Origin: Mycolicibacterium lutetiense
GTDB lineage: Bacteria; Actinomycetota; Actinomycetes; Mycobacteriales; Mycobacteriaceae
Assembly: GCF_017876775.1 (NCBI RefSeq)
Contig: NZ_JAGIOP010000001.1
Span: 496,001 to 560,000 of the forward strand
Reading direction: 5' to 3'
Length of the DNA: 64,000 nucleotides
Shown here: in pieces, positions 17,658-26,005 of the stretch
Layout: every line of letters starts with the position of its first letter
Position numbering within the stretch: position 1 is the stretch's first letter
Notes under the pieces: model-generated
Database searches by the model: none
What the model was told of the DNA's origin: nothing
The model's input: the letters and a program-made list of their open reading frames with translations, nothing else
Program-made: the position numbers and the translations under genes

Positions 17658-18170
17658 GTGGAGACATCGACCAATCAGCTCGCCGGGATAATCGCCGCCA
17701 CCGCCGATGCGGTCACGGCAAACGAAGCCAATGCGAAGGTGGTTTTCCGGGCAGCCGCGCAGGCGCATGACGCGGTGGCCAGCACGGTCACGTTGGGGAA
17801 GTACCGCGTTGAGGTGGACGAGCCGCCGGCGCTGGGCGGGGAGAACAAGGCCCCGAATCCGGTTGAGTTCTACCTGGCCTCGCTGTTGTCCTGCCATGTC
17901 GTGACGTGGCGGTTCTGGTCGGAGAAGCTGGGTATCGCTGTGGACGACATTTCCGCGCGCGCCGAAGGTGACCTCGATGTCCGGGGCTTCTTCGGACTGG
18001 ACGAGGGTGTGCGACCGGGTTTCGGCGAGGTCCGGGTGATGGTGACGGTGACCGGGCCGGAAACCGAGGAACGCTACCGCGAGCTGCATGAGGCCGTCGA
18101 GGCGCACTGCCCGGTGCTGGATCTGACCCGGAATACGACGCCGGTGCGCGCGACGTTGGAAGTCGGGTAG
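17658..18170 (+). CDS. OsmC family peroxiredoxin-like protein
   Basis: The 170-aa OsmC/Ohr-fold protein has the two redox-active cysteines in LLSCHVVTWRF and EAHCPVLDL, with APNPVEFYLASLLS before the first. OsmC proteins reduce organic hydroperoxides. The start is taken as the GTG at 17658 (VETSTNQLAGIIAATADAV); upstream in-frame residues are not family-like. It stands alone after ychF and is followed by a small ACCGAC/GTCGGT hairpin at 18180-18195. Confidence 0.85.
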   Translation: METSTNQLAGIIAATADAVTANEANAKVVFRAAAQAHDAVASTVTLGKYRVEVDEPPALGGENKAPNPVEFYLASLLSCHVVTWRFWSEKLGIAVDDISARAEGDLDVRGFFGLDEGVRPGFGEVRVMVTVTGPETEERYRELHEAVEAHCPVLDLTRNTTPVRATLEVG

Positions 18171-18179
18171 TCCTCGATC

Positions 18180-18195
18180 ACCGACGGTTGTCGGT
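18180..18195. terminator. Possible hairpin after the OsmC gene
   Basis: ACCGAC (18180-18185) pairs with GTCGGT (18190-18195) over a GGTT loop, 10 bp after the OsmC stop. There is no T-run, so termination is only suggested. Confidence 0.35.
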
Positions 18196-18309
18196 GCTCC
18201 GCCGAGCAATGAGCGGCTCCAAGGGCTTCGGTGAGGTGCGGGCCAAATTCGGGTGATGGCCCGTGTAGCGTGCGTGGGGTGGCGGCGATGTCTGCCACGT
18301 CTGCACTTC

Positions 18310-18394
18310 CAGGTGAACGATCACCTGAATCATTGCGGAGAGGCCTGAGCCGATCAGGACATGTCCGAAATGGGGTGCTGCGCCTTCTGGCGCA
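18310..18394. promoter_or_regulatory. Structured leader upstream of the DUF1801 gene
   Basis: CAGGTGA/TCACCTG at 18310-18327 (7-bp arms, 4-bp loop) and TGCGCC/GGCGCA at 18379-18394 lie in the 270-bp gene-free stretch before 18441. They could be operators or RNA hairpins. The rest of this intergenic stretch shows no gene. Confidence 0.35.
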
Positions 18395-18440
18395 CCAACT
18401 CCATTGCGCCGGTACAGCGATAACCGGCCGACGAAGGGAC

Positions 18441-18800
18441 ATGACAGTGGCTACGAAGGACGACAAGAACCTCAAGCAGGTCCTCGACAAGATCGCGGCG
18501 ATGGATGAGCCTGCGCGGGGTGTCATGCTGCGCATGCACAACGTGATCCTCGCCGCCGCACCCGAACTCAAGCCGCGCATCTGGTATGGCATGCCGGGCT
18601 ATGCCAAGTCGGCGAGCAGTCCGGTCCTCGTCTTCGTCCGGAACGACGAATTGATGAGCCTCGGGGTGAGCGAGAAAGCTACGCTCAAGCCCACCGGGGG
18701 CGAGGACGGACTGTTGATTCCCGCGGCCTGGTACTTCGATGGCCTCGACGACGTCACCGAGCGGCGCGTTGCCGAGATCGTCCGCGCCGCAACCGAGTAA
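18441..18800 (+). CDS. DUF1801 domain protein
   Basis: The 119-aa protein has the DUF1801/YdhG-like fold; key features are KPRIWYGMPGYAKSASSPVLVFVRNDELMSLGVSE read in parts, with WYGMP conserved. Members are often described as iron-chaperone or frataxin-like, but the function here is unproven. The start ATG at 18441 has a GAAGGGA ribosome binding site. The gene is monocistronic with a structured upstream region. Confidence 0.75.
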   Translation: MTVATKDDKNLKQVLDKIAAMDEPARGVMLRMHNVILAAAPELKPRIWYGMPGYAKSASSPVLVFVRNDELMSLGVSEKATLKPTGGEDGLLIPAAWYFDGLDDVTERRVAEIVRAATE

Positions 18801-18888
18801 CCGATTGCGATCGCGTCGGCCCCGTTCGTCCCGCGCGATCGCTCGGGGTTCGGCGAGTTGTTCGCAGGGGAGTCGTTACGGTCATCAC

Positions 18889-19383
18889 GTGGAAGACGAC
18901 GTCTGGCGTGAGGTCGACTACGGCTCAGCGTGGAAGTCGTTCAACCAACGGTTCGCGTTCGAACCCGACTACTACGAACGCGACCGGCCGGCGATCCAGC
19001 TTCCACCGGGTGCTCTGGTCATCGATCTGGGGCCGATCTCCGGCCGCGGGGGTGCCCGGTGGACTGCCGGCGTGGCGGCGGTCAATGCCGCCGCATTGCG
19101 TTCATTCGTTTGGCTTGCAGAGGACGAGGAACTGGTGGCTCTCGACTGGCAGCACCCCGCCTACCGCTACTCAGCGGCACGTCAGGTCGTTGCGGATGCC
19201 CTTCCGGCCATTCCCGTGTATCCCGATGGCGACTACTACGCGCACATGACCTCGGACCTTCGCTGGGGAACGTTCGGACACCCCTGGCAGCAGACGCTGA
19301 CCATCTGGGGTGACGAGCTGATCGCCAGTCTCGGTGCTGAACTCCTCACCTGGCTGCCACGGCACCGACAGAGCGTGGCGTAG
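18889..19383 (+). CDS. DUF2716 family protein
   Basis: The 164-aa protein is rich in aromatic residues: VWREVDYGSAWKSFNQRFAF near the start and HMTSDLRWGTFGHPWQQTL near the end, the pattern of DUF2716, a family of unknown function. The start GTG at 18889 has AGGGGAG about 16 bp upstream, so it is tentative. No signal peptide or transmembrane segment is seen. It is convergent with the VOC gene. Confidence 0.72.
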   Translation: MEDDVWREVDYGSAWKSFNQRFAFEPDYYERDRPAIQLPPGALVIDLGPISGRGGARWTAGVAAVNAAALRSFVWLAEDEELVALDWQHPAYRYSAARQVVADALPAIPVYPDGDYYAHMTSDLRWGTFGHPWQQTLTIWGDELIASLGAELLTWLPRHRQSVA

Positions 19384-19412
19384 GCCTGCGTGAGTGCGGT
19401 AGGAGTTCCGGT

Positions 19413-19796
19413 TCAACCTAGAGGGGCGGCACTGTCGAAGTACTGCACCAGACAGAACTCATGCCCCTCGGGATCCAGCATGTTCAGCACGACCCCCTCG
19501 TCGTAGTCATGCCGGAAGCCGGAGAAGCGTCCGCCCAGTTCCTCGACCTGATGACGTCCGGTGTCGATGTCATCGACCTCGACGTCCAGGTGGATGCGTA
19601 CCTTTCCGGCTTTGGGTTCAGCGACGCGCTGGAAGGTGAGGCGGGGAAACCGGCCCGAGCGTGAGCCTACGGTCGCCCAGGCCGGATCGTCTCCGTGTTC
19701 GCTCGACGCGGGAATGCCGAGCACGGCGGCCCAGAAGGTTGACATCCGAATGGGATCGGCGCAATCGATGGTTATTCCGGACCAACGGTTGGCCAT
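19413..19796 (-). CDS. VOC family (glyoxalase-like) protein
   Basis: The 127-aa protein has one betaalphabetabetabeta VOC module pair: WSGITIDCADPIRMSTFWAAVLG at the N-terminus, VRIHLDVEVDDIDTG in the middle, and NMLDPEGHEFCLVQ at the end with the typical metal-site Glu. The start ATG at 19796 has GGGAGAG 4 bp upstream; an ATG at 19820 also exists. The gene follows arr on the same strand. The substrate is unknown; the fold includes antibiotic-resistance and dioxygenase enzymes. Confidence 0.83.
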   Translation of the reverse strand: MANRWSGITIDCADPIRMSTFWAAVLGIPASSEHGDDPAWATVGSRSGRFPRLTFQRVAEPKAGKVRIHLDVEVDDIDTGRHQVEELGGRFSGFRHDYDEGVVLNMLDPEGHEFCLVQYFDSAAPLG

Positions 19797-19831
19797 CGTC
19801 TCTCCCGGTGTTGTCGGCATTGCAGGGCGTC

Positions 19832-20239
19832 CTAGTTGATGATTTCGCCGCGCTCGGCGTGGATTTCGGCAAGCCGGGCTCGCCATGTCTGGAGAGCGTC
19901 GGGTGTCAGCCGCGTCCAGTCGGTGACCTCGCCGACGATCTGGAGTGGCTCGGTGCTGCGATAGGACCGGGTGGGGTTGCCGGGGAACTTCTTGTCGGTG
20001 ACGTTGGGATCGTTCTCGAATTCCCCGGTCGGTTCCACGGCATAGACCCGCGGGGCCCCGTCGCCCGCGGCGAGTTCGGCGGCGAGGCCTGCGCCGTCGC
20101 GCAACGCGGTGAAGTAGATGTGGTTCATCACGATTTCGGGCCGGTAGTTGGAACGGAAGCCGGCGGTGAGGAGGTCACCCACCCGCAGTTCGGCCTTCGT
20201 GCCGTGGAAGAAAGGCCCGCCATCCAATGCCCCGTCCAT
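19832..20239 (-). CDS. arr: NAD(+)--rifampin ADP-ribosyltransferase
   Basis: The 135-aa protein matches the Arr family along its length. GPFFHGTKAELRVGDLL carries the active-site His12, YFTAL the Tyr42, and FENDPNVTDKKFPGNPTRSY is the diagnostic Arr stretch with the acidic catalytic residue. Arr transfers ADP-ribose from NAD to the C23 hydroxyl of rifamycins and inactivates them. The length is normal for chromosomal mycobacterial Arr proteins. It precedes a VOC gene, with the two starts about 440 bp apart, possibly on one transcript. Confidence 0.95.
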   Translation of the reverse strand: MDGALDGGPFFHGTKAELRVGDLLTAGFRSNYRPEIVMNHIYFTALRDGAGLAAELAAGDGAPRVYAVEPTGEFENDPNVTDKKFPGNPTRSYRSTEPLQIVGEVTDWTRLTPDALQTWRARLAEIHAERGEIIN

Positions 20240-20316
20240 CTCGACAGGTTACCGACGGTCGTGACGTTCATCCCCGAATCGGTCTCCTGAAGGAGCCGCC
20301 GACATACCATTTTCTG

Positions 20317-21063
20317 GTGGGTTTTCTCGTCCCGCCGGATGCCTATGCGCGCTTCATGGGCCGATACGCGGAGCCTCTTGCGGAGGTCTTCGCGGCGTTC
20401 TCCGGTGTGGGCGCGGGTGACAAGGTGCTCGACGTTGGATGCGGGCCGGGTGCGCTGACGGCGCATCTGCTGTCGGTCGGAGCTCGGGTCGCAGCGATCG
20501 ATCCGTCGCCGCCGTTCGTCGACGCGATCTGTAAGCGATTCCCCGAGCTCGACGTGCGTCAGGGTGTGGCAGAGGAATTGCCTTATGACACGGCCGATTT
20601 CGATGCTGCCCTGGCGCAGTTGGTGGTGCACTTCATGGCGGATCCGGTGGGTGGCATCAGGCAGATGGCGCGGGTGACCCGGCCAGGCGGCGTCGTGGCC
20701 GCATGTGTTTGGGACGGGCCGACCGGTGCACTGGCGCCGTTCTGGGAAGCCGTTCACCGGATCGACGCTGACGCTGAAGATGAAGCGCTGCTCTCGGGGG
20801 CGCATCGGGGGCACCTGACCGAGATATTCGAAGCCGCCGGCCTGCACGATGTGGACGAGCATCCCCTTGAGGTGGACGTCGTGCATCCCAGCTTCGAGGA
20901 ATGGTGGGAGCCGTACACATTCGGTGTCGGCCCAGCCGGTGACTACGTTCACGGCCTCGACGATGACGGTCGTGTGCATCTCAAATCAGTTGCCCGGAAA
21001 CATTTGGGCGATGGCCCCTTCACGGTGACCGCCACCGCGTGGGCAGCCCGCGGGACGGTCTGA
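20317..21063 (+). CDS. Class I SAM-dependent methyltransferase
   Basis: The roughly 248-aa methyltransferase has motif I VLDVGCGPGALTAHL, motif II region VAAIDPSP and the post-motif FDAALAQLVVHFM. The GTG at 20317 (VGFLVPPDAYARFMGRYAEPL) is chosen because the family usually begins close to the YxRFMGRY segment. GAAGGAG at 20289-20295 is too far for ideal spacing, so the start is uncertain. It is divergent from arr. The substrate is unknown. Confidence 0.82.
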   Translation: MGFLVPPDAYARFMGRYAEPLAEVFAAFSGVGAGDKVLDVGCGPGALTAHLLSVGARVAAIDPSPPFVDAICKRFPELDVRQGVAEELPYDTADFDAALAQLVVHFMADPVGGIRQMARVTRPGGVVAACVWDGPTGALAPFWEAVHRIDADAEDEALLSGAHRGHLTEIFEAAGLHDVDEHPLEVDVVHPSFEEWWEPYTFGVGPAGDYVHGLDDDGRVHLKSVARKHLGDGPFTVTATAWAARGTV

Positions 21064-21078
21064 TGCCGCTTGCCGGGA

Positions 21079-21774
21079 TCAGTCGATGAGCACGGAGATC
21101 TCGTCCCCCAACTCGTATCCGGCGGCCAGCGGCAATTCGTCGCCACTCCAGAACGAGCCGGGATCGAACCAGTTGTAGTGCTTCTCGGTGGTCAGCAGGC
21201 CCATCTCCTCGAACGTGATGGCCACGGTCTCCGCGCAGTAGGCGGTCTCCAGCCCGACCTGACGGTTGCGTACCTTCTTGCGTTCGGCTGACTCACGAAC
21301 CTTGTTGTGTACAAAGGGAATTCCCCGAGTGAAATCGCTGACGATCGGCACCCGTCCGCGCAGCCAGCGCCCGGTCAGCCGGGCCGTGGTGGGGAAAGCG
21401 GTGCCGTTCATGCGGGCGATCACCTTGAGGAGTTCGTCCTCCTGCTCGCGCGACGCGAACGGGGTGAGCTGACGCAACCAACAACGCTGCCCGTAGCTCT
21501 GTGCCCAGCGTTCGACGACCTGGCGGGCGTCGTTGAGTTGCACGCCCCGGTGGTTGGTGCCGGTCCACATGTCGAGCAGCTTGTCGCCGAGTTCGGCATG
21601 CCAGATCAGCGGTGGCAGGTCCTCGATTGCCACGGTCATCCCGACGTGATTGACGGGGCTGTTGGTCAGGGTCTGGATGGCCCGGTCGGGCCCGGAGCCG
21701 CCGCGGAACAGCCAGATGTCACCGGTGCGGGTGTCCTCCAGCGCCTTGGTCAACGACACCGTGTTCGCTTTCAC
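21079..21774 (-). CDS. Permuted NlpC/P60-like (YiiX/YebB-type) cysteine hydrolase
   Basis: The 231-aa protein resembles permuted papain-fold hydrolases. An N-terminal His is found in SPVNHVGMTVAIED after TGDIWLFRG, and the Cys comes late in LETAYCAETVAITFEEMGL, the reversed order of classical NlpC/P60. No signal peptide is seen, so it is probably cytoplasmic or membrane-peripheral, acting on acyl or peptide bonds of an unknown substrate. It is convergent with the methyltransferase and divergent from the small gene at 21801. Confidence 0.65.
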   Translation of the reverse strand: MKANTVSLTKALEDTRTGDIWLFRGGSGPDRAIQTLTNSPVNHVGMTVAIEDLPPLIWHAELGDKLLDMWTGTNHRGVQLNDARQVVERWAQSYGQRCWLRQLTPFASREQEDELLKVIARMNGTAFPTTARLTGRWLRGRVPIVSDFTRGIPFVHNKVRESAERKKVRNRQVGLETAYCAETVAITFEEMGLLTTEKHYNWFDPGSFWSGDELPLAAGYELGDEISVLID

Positions 21775-21800
21775 GCCCGAAGCTTAGGCACACTGAGTGC

Positions 21801-21971
21801 ATGCGGAGTGTCTGGAAGTGGATCGGACTGGCAGGTGTCGCAGGTGTCGTCGCGGGTGGCGTCATGGTCGCTCGCGATCAACGCCGCCGAAACGCCTACA
21901 CTCCGCAGGACATCCGGGACCGACTCCACCAGCGGCTGGCCCAGGCCGAGCAAGCCGAATCGACGTCGTAG
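21801..21971 (+). CDS. Small single-pass membrane protein (56 aa)
   Basis: The ATG at 21801 opens a 56-codon frame: MRSVWKWIGLAGVAGVVAGG, VMVARDQRRRN, then YTPQDIRDRLHQRLAQAEQA and a TAG at 21969. One N-terminal membrane helix is followed by positive residues and an amphipathic helix. The hydrophobic-to-charged layout and coding-like base composition support a real gene. It lies in a slot between two divergent/convergent genes that would otherwise be empty. The function is unknown. Confidence 0.72.
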   Translation: MRSVWKWIGLAGVAGVVAGGVMVARDQRRRNAYTPQDIRDRLHQRLAQAEQAESTS

Positions 21972-21992
21972 CCACGGCGTCGGGGTCGGGGC

Positions 21993-22865
21993 TCACCGCC
22001 CGACGAACTCCACGACGACCTCGGTGAACGCATCGTTGTCGTCCCCGGCCGCGGTGTGCCCCGCGTCGGACAACTCGACGAACTCGACGGCGGGCACCTT
22101 CTCCAGGAAGTCCTGCACGCCCTCGGGGCTGACCACGTCGGAGAGCTTGCCGCGGATCAGCAGGATCGGGATGGTCAGGTTTATCGCGGCCTGCTCGAGC
22201 TTCTCCACGCGGACGAAGGGGTCGTCCTCAGGCTTGGTGAGGAACGCCGGATCCCAATGCCAGTACCAGCGCCCGTCGCGCAGTCGCAGGTTCTTCTTCA
22301 GCCCCTCCGGGCTGCGCGGTTTGGTGCGATAGGGCAGGTAGGCCGCGACCGCCTCGGCGGCCTCGTCAAGAGAATCGAAGCCGTTCACGTTGGTGAACAT
22401 GAAATCGCGGATCCGGGCGCTGCCGCTCTTCTCGAACCGGGGCACCACATCGACGAGCACCAGTTTGGTGACCAGTTCCGGTCCGGCCTCATGGGCGGCA
22501 AGGATGCTGGTCAGCCCACCCATGCTGGCCCCGATCAGCACCACCGGGCGGCCGATTTGGTACAGCACGTGCTGCACGTCCGCACAGAGCACTTCCACCG
22601 AATAGTTCGCGCTGGGTGAGCGGTCGCTGTCGCCGTGACCACGCGCGTCGAGCGCGATCACGTGCAGGCCGTCGTCGGCCAGGACCTGTCCGGTGTTCTT
22701 CCAGGAGAACCGGTTCTGCCCGCCGCCATGCAGGAGCAGGACGGTGGGGCGATCGGCAGCCGATGCCGCGTCCCGGTTCCATTCGTCGCCGACCAGACTC
22801 AGGTCATCGACTCCCCGGAACGTGATGGTGCGCGATTCGTTGTGCTCGGTTTTCCCGGTGCTCAC
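21993..22865 (-). CDS. bpoB: Alpha/beta hydrolase, BpoB-like
   Basis: The 290-aa alpha/beta-hydrolase has LLLHGGGQNRFSW for the oxyanion region, the nucleophile elbow GASMGG, and DAGHTAAG for the catalytic His. From memory it matches Rv1123c (annotated BpoB, a non-heme peroxidase-type hydrolase), and EphC follows 2 kb away as in M. tuberculosis. The start GTG at 22865 has GAGAGGA 6 bp upstream, better than the upstream ATGs. The true substrate is unknown; the haloperoxidase label is a family inheritance. Confidence 0.82.
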   Translation of the reverse strand: MSTGKTEHNESRTITFRGVDDLSLVGDEWNRDAASAADRPTVLLLHGGGQNRFSWKNTGQVLADDGLHVIALDARGHGDSDRSPSANYSVEVLCADVQHVLYQIGRPVVLIGASMGGLTSILAAHEAGPELVTKLVLVDVVPRFEKSGSARIRDFMFTNVNGFDSLDEAAEAVAAYLPYRTKPRSPEGLKKNLRLRDGRWYWHWDPAFLTKPEDDPFVRVEKLEQAAINLTIPILLIRGKLSDVVSPEGVQDFLEKVPAVEFVELSDAGHTAAGDDNDAFTEVVVEFVGR

Positions 22866-22965
22866 GAACATTCCTCTCGGCAGGCCCCGGGAGGTCACGT
22901 TACCCAGGCGGGTTTTCGCCTCATCTGCGACCCGCTGTGGCGCGTTTTTCATAGAATCGTCAATC

Positions 22966-23601
22966 GTGCAGAGCGAGCCAGGTGAGGTGACGGGTGACTC
23001 CCGGGATCGCGACGCGATCATCGAGGCCGCCTTCAGTTGCCTGTCCGAGCCGCATACCGGTGCGGTGCCGGTTGCCGCGGTGTTGGCCAGGGCGGGACTG
23101 TCCACCCGGGCGTTCTACCGGCACTTCGCATCCAAGGACGCGCTCTTCCTGGCCATGATGCGGGGTGAAGGCGACTCGCTGGCCCGCCGCCTTGACCAGA
23201 TCGCGGAGCACTACGACGGTCCTGCCGCCGATCAGTTGCGCGTCTGGCTGAGCCAGATTTTCGGCCTGCTGCAGGATGCGCGGTTGAACATGCACATGAC
23301 GGTGCTCGATTCGGACGAGGTCCGCGCGGCCAAGGGTTATCGCGCCGCCCGCGAGCAATGGCATGACGACCGTGAGCAGTCGCTGGCGGTGATCTTGGGT
23401 CGGGGCCTGGCCGACGGGTCGTTCCCACTGGCCAAACCGGAACAGGACGCGGTCGCCATCGGTGCGGTCGTCAGCCATGCAATGTCGCGACTGTGTTCCG
23501 ACGGCGAGTGCGAGGTCGCGCAGGCCGAGGTGGTGGACTTCGCGCTGCGTGCCGTCGGGGCGCCACCAGCCGTCAACGGGTCCCGCGGCGCCGAGACATA
23601 G
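22966..23601 (+). CDS. TetR/AcrR family regulator
   Basis: The 211-aa protein has a TetR HTH at residues about 12-60 (DAIIEAAFSCL, VPVAAVLARAGLSTRAFYRHFASKDALF) and a C-terminal helical domain. It is divergent from the BpoB-like hydrolase with about 100 bp between starts, so regulation of that gene and of itself is likely. The start is the GTG at 22966. Confidence 0.85.
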   Translation: MQSEPGEVTGDSRDRDAIIEAAFSCLSEPHTGAVPVAAVLARAGLSTRAFYRHFASKDALFLAMMRGEGDSLARRLDQIAEHYDGPAADQLRVWLSQIFGLLQDARLNMHMTVLDSDEVRAAKGYRAAREQWHDDREQSLAVILGRGLADGSFPLAKPEQDAVAIGAVVSHAMSRLCSDGECEVAQAEVVDFALRAVGAPPAVNGSRGAET

Positions 23602-23724
23602 CGATGAGCGTGGGCCGACGCGCCCCTTCCGGTACCGCTGATGATGGTGTGACCGGTGCCACGTACGTTGGACCGCACGCGTGCCTTCACACGCAATACT
23701 GCAGTGCCACCGAGGAGCAGATGT

Positions 23725-24378
23725 ATGGCAGACGACAGCGCCGACGCCGAGCCGACCGAGGCCGAGGAGTCGAGCCCGTCCGCCCCAGAACCGGAGGCTG
23801 TCGAACAAACCGAAGAGCCTGACGAGGACGTCGGCGGCGAGGCCGCTGAGGAAGCGTCGGACGACGCCGAGCGCCCGGCCCCCGGGCGGCGCCGGTTCGT
23901 GCCCTCGTCGTCTGCGGCGGTGGTCGGTGGGGTGCTCGTCGTGGCGCTCGTGGCACTGACCGGTTGGCTGGGCTACGGCTACTACAAGGTCCACCAGGAA
24001 CAGCAGCGGCGTGACATGTTCATGGAAACGGCGCGACAAGGTGCGACGAACCTGACGAGCGTCGACTGGGAGCACGCCGAAGACGACGTCCAGCGAGTGC
24101 TCGACTCTTCAACCGGACGGTTCTATGACGACTTCGAGAAACGTTCGAAGTCGTTCCTCGACGTGGTCAAGCAGATCAAGTCGAAGTCGGTAGGCACTGT
24201 CACCGCATCGGGTTTGGAGTCTTCCTCGGAGGACAAGGCGGAAGTGCTCATGTCCGTGACGGTTCGGTCCACGAATGCGGGCGTGCCGGAGCAGGCTCCA
24301 CAGGTGTGGCGAATGGTGTTGACGGTGCAGGATGTTGATGGCAAGGCAAAGGTTTCCAACGTGGAGTTCATCCAGTGA
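23725..24378 (+). CDS. Mce-associated membrane protein
   Basis: The 217-aa protein has an acidic, disordered N-terminus of about 55 residues, one membrane helix (AAVVGGVLVVALVALTGWLGYGYY) and a periplasmic VirB8/NTF2-like domain. That domain carries the family marks GATNLTSVDW, DSSTGRFYDDF and the final VSNVEFIQ. The ATG at 23725 has GAGGAG 7 bp upstream. Such proteins accompany Mce lipid importers and are thought to stabilise them. No mce operon is nearby. It overlaps the next gene by GTGA. Confidence 0.87.
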   Translation: MADDSADAEPTEAEESSPSAPEPEAVEQTEEPDEDVGGEAAEEASDDAERPAPGRRRFVPSSSAAVVGGVLVVALVALTGWLGYGYYKVHQEQQRRDMFMETARQGATNLTSVDWEHAEDDVQRVLDSSTGRFYDDFEKRSKSFLDVVKQIKSKSVGTVTASGLESSSEDKAEVLMSVTVRSTNAGVPEQAPQVWRMVLTVQDVDGKAKVSNVEFIQ

Positions 24379-25103
24379 GCGGCCGCCACAAGATGCCGCC
24401 GGCGGGGCGTCGTAAGGCCGCAGAGTCTGCGGACAGCGCCGAGCCGGTAGCCACTGAGCAGGTTAACCTTGAGAAGACAAGCCCCGAGCCGGTCAATCTT
24501 GAGAAGGCAAGCCCTGAGCCGGACGCCGTCGAGGAATCGGTTGAGGCCCTCGACGGGTCCGCGGCCGCCGACGAGGCCGACGAGGCCGACGCGCCCGCCG
24601 AGGAAGCTGAACCGTCCCGCAGGCGCTCGCGGGTCAGCCTGGCTGTCGTGCTGGCGGTCATCGCGTTGGTGTTGGCAGTGGCCGCCGGGGTGCTGCGATG
24701 GCTGACCGTGGTGCAGGACGAAAGTGACACGGCCCGAGTCGAATCGATTCAGGCGGCGACCGAGATCACGGTCCAGATGCTCTCGTATGAGACCGAATCT
24801 GTCGACGAGCAGCTCACTGCGGCCCGCGAGCGGATGACCGGGGAATTCCTCGGTACCTACACCGCGATGATCAACGAGGTGATCCCGGCCGCACACGCAC
24901 AGCAGATCGCGGCGGTCGCCGACGTACTGCAGGTCGGGACGGTCAGCGCGAAACCGGACCGCGTCGAGCTGGTGCTGTTCGTCAACCAGAGCGTCCAGGT
25001 CGGAGATCACATGCCGGAGAAGTCCCCGTCGGTGGCAAGGGCCACGATGGTCAAAGAGGGCGACCGTTGGCTGATGTCCGAATACGAGTCGGTCCCGCGG
25101 TGA
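24375..25103 (+). CDS. Mce-associated membrane protein (second of pair)
   Basis: The 242-aa protein has the same plan as its neighbour: a long acidic N-terminal region, one helix (SLAVVLAVIALVLAVAAGVL), then an exported domain with LSYETESVDEQLTAARERMTG-type features (TGEFLGTYTAMI). Its N-terminal region contains two copies of a 10-residue unit ending SPEP, encoded by the DNA repeat 24461-24520. The GTG start overlaps the preceding TGA, and its stop overlaps the start of ephC, forming a three- to four-gene coupled unit. Confidence 0.85.
   Translation: MSGRHKMPPAGRRKAAESADSAEPVATEQVNLEKTSPEPVNLEKASPEPDAVEESVEALDGSAAADEADEADAPAEEAEPSRRRSRVSLAVVLAVIALVLAVAAGVLRWLTVVQDESDTARVESIQAATEITVQMLSYETESVDEQLTAARERMTGEFLGTYTAMINEVIPAAHAQQIAAVADVLQVGTVSAKPDRVELVLFVNQSVQVGDHMPEKSPSVARATMVKEGDRWLMSEYESVPR
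24461..24520 (+). repeat. Two tandem 30-bp units within the second Mce-associated gene
   Basis: Units 24461-24490 and 24491-24520 both read GGT(T/C)AA(C/T)CTTGAGAAG and end in AAGCCC(C/T)GAGCC, encoding (V)NLEKxSPEP twice. Only a few synonymous or conservative changes separate them. A multiple of three keeps the frame, so copy number could vary between strains. Confidence 0.7.
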
Positions 25104-26005
25104 CCGAGCCTCGCTGGATCGACGTCGCCACCCCCGCGGTACAACTCCGGGCGCTGGTGTGGGGGCCCGAGGACGGCCCGGTTGCGTTGTGCCTACACGG
25201 GTTTCCCGATACCGCCTACGGTTGGCGCAAGGTGGCGCCGGTTCTGGCGGAGGCCGGCTGGAAAGTCGTCGCACCGTTCATGCGCGGGTACGTGCCCTCG
25301 TCGATTCCCGCCGACGGCAGCTATCACGTCGGTGCATTGATGGACGATGCGCTGCGCCTGCTGCAGGCGGTGGGGCCGACCGGACGCGATGTGATCATCG
25401 GCCACGATTGGGGTGCCATGGCGGCCTCGGGTGTGGCCGCACTGCCCGACAACCCGTTCACAAAGGCCGTGATCATGTCGGTGCCGCCGGTGGCATCGTT
25501 TCAGCCCCTGGGTCGGGTGCCGGATGCCGGCAAGCTGTTGGCCCAGTTGCCCCGTCAGGCACTGCGCAGCTGGTACATGATGTATTTCCAATTACCTTGG
25601 CTACCTGAGCGTTCCGCGTCGTGGGTGGTGCCGCGGTTATGGAAGACGTGGTCGCCGGGATACGACGCGGCTGAGGACCTGCGCCATGTCGACGCCGCGA
25701 TCGGGGCGCCGGACCGGTGGCGCGCCGCGCTGGGCTACTACCGGGCCACCATCCGGATGAGCAAACCCCCGGCGCAGTACGCCGAGCTGCACAAGCACTG
25801 GCTGCTGCCACCGGTGTTGCCGTCGCTGTATCTGCACGGGACCGACGATGGCTGTGCTGCACCGGATTACATCCGGTGGGTGCGCGAGGTACTGCCGTCG
25901 GGTAGCGATGCCCACGTCGTCGAATCCGGCGGTCATTTCCTGCAGCTCGATCAGCCCGACGCCACAGCCGCTCGCATCCTGGACTTCGTCGGACGTGCGG
26001 GCTAA
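25100..26005 (+). CDS. ephC: Epoxide hydrolase EphC-like
   Basis: The 301-aa alpha/beta-hydrolase has HGFPDTAYGW for the oxyanion hole and GHDWGAMAA with the Asp nucleophile of epoxide hydrolases. The catalytic His is in ESGGHFLQLD. It corresponds to Rv1124 EphC. The GTG start at 25100 overlaps the TGA of the Mce-associated gene. It opens epoxides to diols; physiological substrates are unknown. Confidence 0.88.
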   Translation: MTEPRWIDVATPAVQLRALVWGPEDGPVALCLHGFPDTAYGWRKVAPVLAEAGWKVVAPFMRGYVPSSIPADGSYHVGALMDDALRLLQAVGPTGRDVIIGHDWGAMAASGVAALPDNPFTKAVIMSVPPVASFQPLGRVPDAGKLLAQLPRQALRSWYMMYFQLPWLPERSASWVVPRLWKTWSPGYDAAEDLRHVDAAIGAPDRWRAALGYYRATIRMSKPPAQYAELHKHWLLPPVLPSLYLHGTDDGCAAPDYIRWVREVLPSGSDAHVVESGGHFLQLDQPDATAARILDFVGRAG

